A DNA stretch of 64,000 nucleotides from Amycolatopsis sp. FBCC-B4732 (GTDB lineage Bacteria > Actinomycetota > Actinomycetes > Mycobacteriales > Pseudonocardiaceae). Position 1 is the stretch's first letter, and each line of letters starts with the position of its first letter. The notes below the pieces were generated by a model, which was given only the letters and a program-made list of their open reading frames with translations, did no database searches and was not told the origin of the DNA. Below are positions 36,353 to 43,333 of the stretch, piece by piece. The stretch spans positions 4,674,001 through 4,738,000 of the forward strand of contig NZ_CP095376.1 of the NCBI RefSeq assembly GCF_023008405.1, given 5' to 3'. The translations under genes and the position numbers were made by a program.

Positions 36353-37078
36353 AACGTGTCCTGCGGATCTTGTTCATGATCGTGTGCAGACAATGGGTTG
36401 TGGTTGGGCGTGGTGGGCTGACAGACAAGGCGTGGGCGCGGATCGAGGCTTTGCTACCTGCAGAGACGGGGCGGCGAGGTGGGCGGCGGAGTCGCCGGCA
36501 GGTGATCAACGCGATTCTGTGGAATGAGCGGACCGGTGCACCATGGCGTGACCTGCCTGAGCGGTACGGGCCGGGGAAGACCGCGCACGAGCGTCTTCGA
36601 TCCAGTCCGCACAGCCCCTTTTTCCGGGCGCCGGCCGCATCCTCGCCATCGACGGGTATGCCTCGGACGTTCCCGCGGAGGACTGACGACCAAACTTCAC
36701 CTGGCCGTTGACGCCGCGGGGCTGCCCTTGGCGGTGATCCTCACCCCCAGTCAGGCCGGCGACAACCCGCAGCTGCCGCCGCCGCTGGACGAGATCCGGG
36801 ATCTCGACGTGAACCGGCAGCAGGTGCGGGGTCGGGGCGGGTTCTGGCCGACAAGGCCTACACCCACCCGAGCACACGCCAGGCTCTGCGGTCGCGCAGG
36901 ATCAAGGCCACCATTCCCGAACGCACGGACCAGATCGCCCGTCGCAAGGCAAAGGAGACGGCTTTCGACTCCAGCCTCCACAAGCTGCGCAAGTGCCAAA
37001 CGAGCGGCCTATCACCGCGCAGAGATCGTCCTCGCCCGCATCGTGCTCCATCTCCGATGAAGATCCCCAGGACACGAC
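36353..37078 (+). mobile_element. Decayed IS5-family element (IS427-like)
   Basis: The terminal repeats are CGTGTCCTGCGGATCTT at 36355-36371 and, inverted, CGTGTCCTGGGGATCTT at 37076-37060 (16 of 17 match). A CTAG target duplication lies on each side (36349-36352 and 37079-37082). The length of 726 bp is shorter than an intact element of about 850 bp because the transposase gene has lost internal sequence. Confidence 0.88.
36376..37075 (+). pseudogene. Broken IS5-type transposase
   Basis: The N-terminal third is readable from 36400 as GRGGLTDKAWARIEALLPA up to TGAPWRDLPERYGPGKTAHE. After about 36600 the frame breaks and roughly 40 codons seem lost. A second piece in another frame reads GRSRGGLTTKLHLAVDAAG and PLAVILTPSQAGDNPQLPP, the DDE core. 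A third frame carries TDQIARRKAKETAFDSSLHK. At least two frameshifts make it inactive. Confidence 0.88.
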
Positions 37079-37909
37079 CTAGGCGAAGACCTCCCGCCGC
37101 GCGGCCGCCCATTGCGCGTACGTCGTCCCGGGGCGGCCGAGCAGGTCCTCGACGACGCCGGTCGGGACCTGCGGGTGCCGCAGCGTCTCCTCGAAGCCGT
37201 CGAGCAGCCAGTCGACGGCTGCTTCCGGGACGCCGTAGCCGATCCACTGCGCGCGCTGCTCGTCGCGGGTCAGCTCGTGGAAGCGAATTTCCTTGCCCAG
37301 CACCGATCCCAGCGTCGAGACCTGTTCACGCAGGCTGATCGCCTCCGGCCCGCTGAGGACGTGCGTCGCGCCGATGTGTCGGTCCGAAGTGCACACCCGG
37401 GCGGCCACCGCCGCGATGTCGGCCAGGTCGATCGGCGTCTGCGTGGCGTCGCCGAACGCCATCCGGACCTCGCCCGCGCGGACCATGTCGGCCCAGTCGA
37501 GCGTGTTGTTCATGAACGCCCCCGGCCGCAGGAAGGTCCAGGCGAACCCGGCTTCCCGGACAGCCGCCTCGACGGCGCCGTACTCGTTGCCACTGGACCC
37601 CTCGTGGCCGTCCCCGACACTGCTGCCCGACAGCGCGACCACCCGCTCGACACCGGCGTCGGCCGCCAGTTCGCAGAACCGCCGCACGGTCCGCGCCATC
37701 GGTGCCAGGTAGACCGCCGAGACCCCCTTGAGCGCGACCGGCAGTGTCGAAGGCTTGGCCAGCGAACCCACCACCACCTCGGCTTCCGCCGGCAGCTTCG
37801 CGCGACCGGGGTCGACGGTCAGCGCCCGCACCGGCATCCCCGTGGCCAGCAGCTCGTCGACCACCAGGCGTCCCACGCTGCCGGTCGCGCCCGTCACCAG
37901 GATCGTCAT
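37079..37909 (-). CDS. NmrA-like NAD(P)-binding protein
   Basis: This atypical short-chain dehydrogenase of 276 residues starts with a Rossmann motif (ILVTGATGSVGRLVVDELL). SGSSVGDG marks the position of the catalytic Ser strand, but the Tyr-xxx-Lys pair is not obvious (NEYGAVEAAV has Tyr without the Lys). It may be a quinone-type reductase (QorB-like) or an NAD(P) sensor. A strong palindrome lies 13 bp upstream of its ATG. The TAG stop lies in the right-hand CTAG of the IS target duplication. Confidence 0.88.
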   Translation of the reverse strand: MTILVTGATGSVGRLVVDELLATGMPVRALTVDPGRAKLPAEAEVVVGSLAKPSTLPVALKGVSAVYLAPMARTVRRFCELAADAGVERVVALSGSSVGDGHEGSSGNEYGAVEAAVREAGFAWTFLRPGAFMNNTLDWADMVRAGEVRMAFGDATQTPIDLADIAAVAARVCTSDRHIGATHVLSGPEAISLREQVSTLGSVLGKEIRFHELTRDEQRAQWIGYGVPEAAVDWLLDGFEETLRHPQVPTGVVEDLLGRPGTTYAQWAAARREVFA

Positions 37910-37922
37910 CGCACCCTCCTCA

Positions 37923-37960
37923 TTCCCGTATGCCGTACGACATCGTACGGCATACGGGAA
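37923..37960. promoter_or_regulatory. Long perfect palindrome before the NmrA-like gene
   Basis: Arms of 18 bp (TTCCCGTATGCCGTACGA and its complement) are separated by 2 bp. Each arm contains a smaller CGTA/TACG symmetry, as in sites that bind two TetR dimers. It lies between the NmrA-like start and the stop of the FG-GAP gene, so a terminator role for the latter is also possible. No TetR gene is adjacent. Confidence 0.7.
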
Positions 37961-37969
37961 ACGGAGGGG

Positions 37970-38623
37970 TCAGGCGCAGCTGGCCGCGTCCACCGCGAGC
38001 AGCGGGTCGGTCGCCGGCCGGGCGGTGATCGGCGTCGACTCCTGGACGCTCAACGCGCCGTCACGCAGGGTGTAGACCGTGCGCGTGCCCGAGTAGGTGA
38101 ACCGGTCGGCCGGGCGGCTGACGTCGTCGTTTTCACTGGCGACGACCGCGAACGCGCGGCCGCCCTCGAACGGCGTGCACCGGTAGCCGAGGTGCGCGGC
38201 GACGCCGCCGCCTTCGGCGAGCGAGAACGGCTGGTCGTCCGGGCCGACGACCGGGCTGAGGTTGCGGCCGTCGAAGTGCAGCGCGGAGAAGAACGTGGTG
38301 TTGGCGCCGACCGACTGGGTCACGATCAGCTCGGCGCGGCCGTCGCCGTTGAGGTCGGCCACCCGCGGGGCCTCGAGGCCGGCCTGGCTGTCCGCCGGCA
38401 GGTGGATCGAGGTGTAGGTGCCGTTCACCGTGGCCGAGATGACCTGGTCGTCCCCCACCAGCTGTGCGGTCACCGTCTCGAGTTCGCCGTCGCCGTTCAG
38501 GTCGGCGACCGTGGTGACCGGGTCGGCGGCGGGCGCGGCCAGCGCCGGCACGACGGCGGCCAGGCCCAGCGCGGCGGCGACGCCGGTGACCGTGGCGGTG
38601 CGGACGATTCCGATGCGGTTCAT
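37970..38623 (-). CDS. Secreted FG-GAP/VCBS repeat protein
   Basis: This protein of 217 residues has a signal peptide (residues 1-30, ending PALAAPAA). Two calcium-binding FG-GAP repeats follow, VADLNGDGELETVTA and VADLNGDGRAELIVT, then a less conserved C-terminal half with two cysteines (RCTPFEGG and the final SCA) that could form a disulfide. It is probably a small extracellular beta-propeller-type protein; no ligand can be named. The ATG start at 38623 follows GGAGGGAG. Confidence 0.85.
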   Translation of the reverse strand: MNRIGIVRTATVTGVAAALGLAAVVPALAAPAADPVTTVADLNGDGELETVTAQLVGDDQVISATVNGTYTSIHLPADSQAGLEAPRVADLNGDGRAELIVTQSVGANTTFFSALHFDGRNLSPVVGPDDQPFSLAEGGGVAAHLGYRCTPFEGGRAFAVVASENDDVSRPADRFTYSGTRTVYTLRDGALSVQESTPITARPATDPLLAVDAASCA

Positions 38624-38767
38624 GAGATCTCCCTCCACCTTCCGGTGATCTTTTCACCGGAAGTGCTCTCACGAAGAAAGACGGCCACGAGTGGGTCAAG
38701 TGCACCCGGAGTGTGATGTGCCACACGAACGCAACCGCCCCACCGCGGAATGCCGGCCGGCCGGATT

Positions 38768-38786
38768 TAGTCATAAATCTTGACTA
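38768..38786. promoter_or_regulatory. MarR-type operator before the hydrolase fusion
   Basis: TAGTCA and TGACTA, 7 nt apart, form an inverted repeat in an AT-rich patch 24 bp before the hydrolase ATG. The convergent gene at the other end of the hydrolase encodes a MarR protein, the likely ligand. Confidence 0.6.
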
Positions 38787-38810
38787 TCTGGAACGAGCGA
38801 GGAGCCGACG

Positions 38811-39965
38811 ATGTCCGTCATCGAAATGACCACCTTCACGGTGGCTCCGGAGAACACCCAGGCGATGCTGGACGCGCGCCCGGGCATGGTGGCGGCGTTC
38901 CGGGCCGACCGCCGCGGGTTCCTGTCCGCGCGCCTGGTCCGCGTCGACGAGACCACGTGGCTGGACTTCGTGGAGTGGACCGACGACACCGCGTGGGACG
39001 AGTCGAAGACCAAGGGCGCGAACCTGCCCGCGATCGCCGCCTTCTTCGGCACCATCGGCGGGCTGGTCGGCGCCGAGCGCGGGGTGCGCTACGACGACGC
39101 CGAGGACGGTCCGCGCCGCGTGCGCACCGTCGCCTACGGACCCGGGCCGTCGCAGGTCGGCGAGCTGTACCTGCCCGAAGGCGAGGGCCCCTTCCCGGTC
39201 GTGACCGTGTTCCACGGCGGCTTCTGGACCGCGCTCTGGGACCGCCGCCAGACCACCGGCGTCGCCGACGACCTGGTCGCCCGCGGGTACGCGGTGTGGA
39301 ACGTCGAGTACCGGCGGCTCGGCGAGCCCGGCGGCGGCTGGCCCGGCACGTTCCTCGACGTCGCCGCCGCGGTCGACGCCCTCGACGGCATGGACCCGGC
39401 CCTCGACACCGGCCGCGTCGTGCTGCTCGGGCACTCGGCGGGCGGGCACCTGGCCGCGTGGGCCGCGCACCGCGGCGTGCTCCCGCCGGACGCGCCGGGC
39501 GCCGGCCCGAAGATCACGCCGGTCGGCGTGGTGACGCTGGCCGGCGCGCTCGACCTCGAAGCGGCCGCCGCGGCCGGTACCGGCGCCGTCCTCACCGACC
39601 CCGGTGCCGAGCCGCCGCAGGGCGCGCCCGAGCCGGCGCGTCCCGACCTGTGGCCCGCCCTCGCCGAGACCGTCGGCGACGGCGTCGTGCCCCTCCTGCT
39701 CGGCGGGCACCACCCCGAGCGCTACCGCTGGACGTCGCCGCTCGAACTGGCCGACGCGGGCGTCCCGGTCCTGGCCGTGCACGGCGGCTCGGACGAAGTG
39801 GTCCCCGCCGAGTGGAGCCGCCGCTACGCGGAGAAGAGCGGCGAGGCCCGCTACCTCGAGGTCGACGGCGGTGGCCACTTCGACGTGCTGCAGCCGGGAA
39901 ACCCGGCCTGGCCGGCCGTCGTCGAGTGGATCGGGGTCAGGACCGGCCGCGCTGGTGCTCGGTGA
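38811..39965 (+). CDS. ABM-like domain fused to alpha/beta hydrolase
   Basis: This protein of 384 residues has two parts. Residues 1-95 resemble antibiotic-biosynthesis-monooxygenase or dimeric alpha-beta-barrel proteins (MTTFTVAPENTQAMLDARPG, then RGFLSARLVRVDETTWLDFV). Residues 105-384 form an alpha/beta hydrolase of the hormone-sensitive-lipase/BD-FAE type: oxyanion motif FHGGFW, nucleophile GHSAGG, a late Asp in GGSDEVVP and His in GGGHFD. The fusion is unusual. It may act on a small aromatic ester or quinone, which is an inference from the ABM part. It overlaps the convergent MarR gene by 29 bp. Confidence 0.88.
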   Translation: MSVIEMTTFTVAPENTQAMLDARPGMVAAFRADRRGFLSARLVRVDETTWLDFVEWTDDTAWDESKTKGANLPAIAAFFGTIGGLVGAERGVRYDDAEDGPRRVRTVAYGPGPSQVGELYLPEGEGPFPVVTVFHGGFWTALWDRRQTTGVADDLVARGYAVWNVEYRRLGEPGGGWPGTFLDVAAAVDALDGMDPALDTGRVVLLGHSAGGHLAAWAAHRGVLPPDAPGAGPKITPVGVVTLAGALDLEAAAAAGTGAVLTDPGAEPPQGAPEPARPDLWPALAETVGDGVVPLLLGGHHPERYRWTSPLELADAGVPVLAVHGGSDEVVPAEWSRRYAEKSGEARYLEVDGGGHFDVLQPGNPAWPAVVEWIGVRTGRAGAR

Positions 39966-40392
39966 TGTCGGCGAGCACCCGCTTGAACTCCTGGTAGGCC
40001 CGCGGGCCGACGCGGTCGGCGTGCCGCTGCTGGATGGCGGCCATGATCGCGTCGGCCGCGCGCATCTGGGCGAGCCCGCGCCCGGTCGGGCAGATCAGCT
40101 TCGCGCGCCGGTCGCGCGGGTCGGGCCGCCGTTCGACGTAACCGAGGGCTTCCAGTTCGTCGATGAGCGTCCCGATGATCTGCTTGTGCTGCCCGGACGA
40201 CCGGGACAGCTCGGTGGCCCGGACGCCGCCGTCGTCCAGGTACGCGAGCACGGCGCCGTGCCGGGGCTTCAGGTCGTCGAAGCCCTGGGCGGCGAGCGTG
40301 GCGAAGAGCTCGCGCTGGACGGCGAACAGGAGCCGGCCGGACAGGACGCCCAGATCGGGGTCCGTCGCGTTGCGCTCCGCCCGGGTCACCAC
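39937..40392 (-). CDS. MarR-family transcriptional regulator
   Basis: This winged-helix protein of 151 residues has a recognition helix in RATELSRSSGQHKQIIGTLI and a wing in ERRPDPRDRRAKLICPT. It has no N-terminal cysteine, so it is not an OhrR. It probably controls the convergent hydrolase through the TAGTCA/TGACTA site. The start is GTG 40392, with a second GTG next to it. Confidence 0.9.
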   Translation of the reverse strand: MVTRAERNATDPDLGVLSGRLLFAVQRELFATLAAQGFDDLKPRHGAVLAYLDDGGVRATELSRSSGQHKQIIGTLIDELEALGYVERRPDPRDRRAKLICPTGRGLAQMRAADAIMAAIQQRHADRVGPRAYQEFKRVLADITEHQRGRS

Positions 40393-40494
40393 GTCTTCAC
40401 CTTAACGACCCGGCTCTCGTGCGGAACAGACCAACAGCACGGCCACCTTGTTGGTTGAACTTTGCCCGATTCGCCGCTAAGCTCCCCTCCGCAC

Positions 40495-40508
40495 TGGGAG
40501 CGCTCCCA
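40495..40508 (+). promoter_or_regulatory. CebR box
   Basis: TGGGAGCGCTCCCA is a perfect 14-bp palindrome identical to the operator of CebR, the LacI-family cellobiose-responsive repressor of Streptomyces. It lies 42 bp before the LPMO start. Confidence 0.85.
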
Positions 40509-40550
40509 CATGGATCAGCACCACTCATCGCCGAGAATGGAGGCCCATCC

Positions 40551-41213
40551 ATGCGCAAGTGCAGCAGCTCCAGGTCCGTCACCCGACGGCGGAGCGTCCT
40601 CGCGCTGATCATCGCCACGCTCGCCGGACTCTTCATCGGGGTCCCGGCCGCGTCGGCGCACGGCACCATCGTCAGCCCCGCCACCCGCGCGTACCAGTGC
40701 TGGACGGACTGGGGCAGCCAGCACACGAACCCGGCCATGCAGCAGCAGGACCCCATGTGCTGGCAGGCCTTCCAGGCCAACGCCGACACCATGTGGAACT
40801 GGATGAGCGCGCTGCGGGACGGGCTCGGCGGCAACTTCCAGGGCCTGACCCCCGACGGGCAGCTCTGCAGCAACGCCCTGTCCCGCAACAACTCCCTCAA
40901 CACCCCGGGCGCGTGGAAGGCGACCAGCCTCGGCAGCAGCTTCGCCATGCACCTGTACGACCAGGCCAGCCACGGCGCCGACTACTTCCGGGTCTACGTC
41001 AGCAAGAACGGGTTCGACCCCACCACGCAGCGCCTCGGCTGGGGCAACCTCGACTTCGTCACCCAGACCGGGAAGTACGCCCCGGCCAAGGACATCACGT
41101 TCACCGTCCAGACGTCCGGCGCCTACCGTGGCCGGCACGTGGTGTTCACGATCTGGCAGGCCTCGCACCTGGACCAGACGTACATGTGGTGCAGTGACGT
41201 GAACTTCGGCTAG
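40551..41213 (+). CDS. Secreted lytic polysaccharide monooxygenase (AA10)
   Basis: This copper enzyme of 220 residues oxidatively cleaves crystalline polysaccharide. Signal peptide 1-36 ends in AASA, leaving His37 (HGTIVSPATRAYQCW) as the first ligand of the histidine brace; the second is in DQASHGADYFRVYVS. Cysteines in QCWTDW, PMCWQ, DGQLCSN and MWCSDVNF fit two disulfides. PDGQLCS and LGWGNLDF resemble cellulose-active AA10 enzymes, and the CebR box agrees. No carbohydrate-binding module is present. It shares a CTAG stop overlap with the convergent monooxygenase. Confidence 0.93.
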   Translation: MRKCSSSRSVTRRRSVLALIIATLAGLFIGVPAASAHGTIVSPATRAYQCWTDWGSQHTNPAMQQQDPMCWQAFQANADTMWNWMSALRDGLGGNFQGLTPDGQLCSNALSRNNSLNTPGAWKATSLGSSFAMHLYDQASHGADYFRVYVSKNGFDPTTQRLGWGNLDFVTQTGKYAPAKDITFTVQTSGAYRGRHVVFTIWQASHLDQTYMWCSDVNFG

Positions 41214-42679
41214 CGGAGCGCGGCGAGGTAGGCCGAAACCGCCTCGCCGTCCCCCGCGTCGGAGATCAGGCCGACGTAGCCGTCGGGGCGGATCAGCACG
41301 AGCGTGCTGCCGGTCGCCCCGTAGGCGGCGGCGAGGTGACCGGCGGTGTCGGCGAGTTCGCCGGCACCGGCCGGTCGCGCCACCACGCGGTAGGTCGTCA
41401 GGTCCGGCGGAAGCTCCGCGGTCCCGAAGTCCAGCACCGTGAAGCGGCCGCCGCGGGTCAGGTCGAACAGCCGGCGATCACCGTCCACTGTCGACAGACC
41501 GGTCGCGTCCGGGGCCCGGTCGCCGGCGCGGAGCGCGGCCGTCTCGTCGCGGTCGTCGCGCGCCAGGACCGAGCCGCGGTAGTTCACGCCCAGCTGCATC
41601 GTCTTGGCGTCCCGGCGGATCGGGATGCCCTTCTGCTCGACCGCCAGCTTGAGACGCGCGTCGGACAGCGCGAGCACGTCCGCGGCGACCGGTCGTCGCT
41701 CGGCTTCGTAGCTGTCGAGCAGCACCGGCGAGGCGCCCGCCGCGAACTTCCAGCCGAGGTTGTGCGCGTCCTGGATGCCGGTGTTCATCCCCTGCCCGCC
41801 GGCCGGCGAGTGGATGTGCGCGGCGTCGCCGGCGAGGAACACGCGTCCTTCGCGGTAGCGGGCGGCGAGCCGGACGTTGGCCCGCCACAACGAAACCCAC
41901 TCCGGCTCGCCCAGGCGGAGGTCGGTGCGGCCGCTCCGCCGGTCGAGGATCTCCTGCAGGTTCGCCAGACCGAGCCCGGGATCCTGCCCGGGCGCGATGC
42001 TCGCCTGGTACTGGAAAAGATCCGTCGAAGGCAGCGGGCAGAGGTTGACGAGCCCTTCGGGGTGGCGCCACATGTGCCAGGCGTCGCGGTCGAGGCCTTC
42101 GACACCGACGTCGGCGACGATCATCCGCACCTCGTCTCGGGTCTCGCCCTCGAACGGGATCCCGGCCCGCTTGCGGACGACGCTGTGGCCGCCGTCGCAC
42201 CCCACCAGCCACCGCGCGGTGACCGTTTCCGGCCGGCCGTCCTTGACGAGCACCGCCGTCACGCCGTCACCGGCCTGCTCGAAGCCGTCGAGCGCGGTGC
42301 CGAACTCGACGACTCCGCCGAGTTCCGCCAGCCGTAGCCGCAGTGCTTCCTCGACCCGCCATTCGGGCGTGATCAGGCTCGCCGGGTAAGGGATGTCGGG
42401 CCGCTCCCCCGCCGGTTCGGCGCCGCTCGTCGTCACCCCGCCATCGGGGGCGGTCGACCGGATCGGCATCGCGAGCCGGCCGTGGGCGAGCACGCGGCCG
42501 ACGACGCCGAGGTCGTCGAACACCTCGAGGGTGCGCGGCTGGACGCCTTTGCCGCGCGAGCCGGGGCGCGGACCGGGAGCGGCCTCGACCAGGCGGAACG
42601 GGACGCCGCCGCGAGCGAGTTCGCAGGCCAGCGTGAGCCCGGTCGGGCCCGCGCCGGCGATCAGCACTTCGGTCGGCAT
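41210..42679 (-). CDS. FAD-dependent aromatic hydroxylase (PheA/TfdB type)
   Basis: This protein of 489 residues has the three class A flavoprotein monooxygenase motifs: GAGPTGLTLACELA (7-20), the DG motif VGCDGGHSVVRKRAG and the GD motif RVFLAGDAAHIHSPAGGQG. A thioredoxin-like C-terminal domain (from GRFTVLDFG) is typical of phenol and tetracycline hydroxylases such as RdmE and MhpA. It probably hydroxylates an aromatic compound or drug. The divergent TetR regulator and the shared operator suggest induction by the substrate. Confidence 0.93.
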   Translation of the reverse strand: MPTEVLIAGAGPTGLTLACELARGGVPFRLVEAAPGPRPGSRGKGVQPRTLEVFDDLGVVGRVLAHGRLAMPIRSTAPDGGVTTSGAEPAGERPDIPYPASLITPEWRVEEALRLRLAELGGVVEFGTALDGFEQAGDGVTAVLVKDGRPETVTARWLVGCDGGHSVVRKRAGIPFEGETRDEVRMIVADVGVEGLDRDAWHMWRHPEGLVNLCPLPSTDLFQYQASIAPGQDPGLGLANLQEILDRRSGRTDLRLGEPEWVSLWRANVRLAARYREGRVFLAGDAAHIHSPAGGQGMNTGIQDAHNLGWKFAAGASPVLLDSYEAERRPVAADVLALSDARLKLAVEQKGIPIRRDAKTMQLGVNYRGSVLARDDRDETAALRAGDRAPDATGLSTVDGDRRLFDLTRGGRFTVLDFGTAELPPDLTTYRVVARPAGAGELADTAGHLAAAYGATGSTLVLIRPDGYVGLISDAGDGEAVSAYLAALR

Positions 42680-42690
42680 CTTCCTACCCC

Positions 42691-42712
42691 CAAGAAAGTT
42701 TTTCCTTTCTTG
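42691..42712. promoter_or_regulatory. TetR operator
   Basis: CAAGAAAG and CTTTCTTG, 6 nt apart, form a perfect inverted repeat in the 57-bp gap between the monooxygenase and tetR starts. It is the only AT-rich patch in the gap. Confidence 0.75.
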
Positions 42713-42736
42713 TCAGCGTAGCCCTATCGTGAGCGC

Positions 42737-43333
42737 GTGGCCACCGAACCCGTCCGCCGTCGCCGGCACGGCAAGCAGCTCGAAGCCGAGCTCCTCGCGG
42801 CGGCCTGGGACGAGCTGATCGAGACCGGGTACGCGCGCCTGACGATGGAGTCGATCGCCGTCCGCGCGCGCACCAGCGAGGCCGTGCTCTACCGCCGCTG
42901 GGCCCACAAGGACGAGGTCGTCATGGCCGCGCTCGAGCACTACCGGGCCACCCACCGGGTGGCGATCCCCGACACCGGCACCCTGCGCGGCGACCTGCTC
43001 GCCGAGCTGGCGGCGGTGAGCGAAACCCGCGCCACGTTCTTCGCCATCGCCGCGGCCACCGCGTACTCGGGCCTGCTGGCCGGCACCGGCCTGACCCCGG
43101 CGCAGGTCCGCACGCGGGTGCTGGGCGAGGCGGCACGCCCAGGCGAGCGGGCCCTGTACCGGCGCGCCCACGACCGCGGCGAGCTCGACCTGGAGCGCGT
43201 GTCCGTCACGCTGCTCGAGATGCCGTTCGACCTGGTGCGCCACGACCTGCTGATGGAACTGAAGACGCCGTCGCCCGCCCGCATCCGGGCGATCGTCGAC
43301 GACCTGTTCTTGCCGTTGCTGGAGCGGCGCTAG
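42737..43333 (+). CDS. TetR-family regulator
   Basis: This protein of 198 residues has the TetR helix-turn-helix in its first 60 (LTMESIAVRARTSEAVLYRRW). The C-terminal ligand half (TetR_C-type) ends in DDLFLPLLERR. It is divergent from the flavin monooxygenase and most likely represses it through the site at 42691-42712. The start is GTG 42737. Its TAG stop shares CTAG with the convergent KAP gene. Confidence 0.92.
   Translation: MATEPVRRRRHGKQLEAELLAAAWDELIETGYARLTMESIAVRARTSEAVLYRRWAHKDEVVMAALEHYRATHRVAIPDTGTLRGDLLAELAAVSETRATFFAIAAATAYSGLLAGTGLTPAQVRTRVLGEAARPGERALYRRAHDRGELDLERVSVTLLEMPFDLVRHDLLMELKTPSPARIRAIVDDLFLPLLERR

Noticed and set aside
36376..37075. Active transposase
   Set aside because: The reading frame is broken at least twice and internal sequence is missing.
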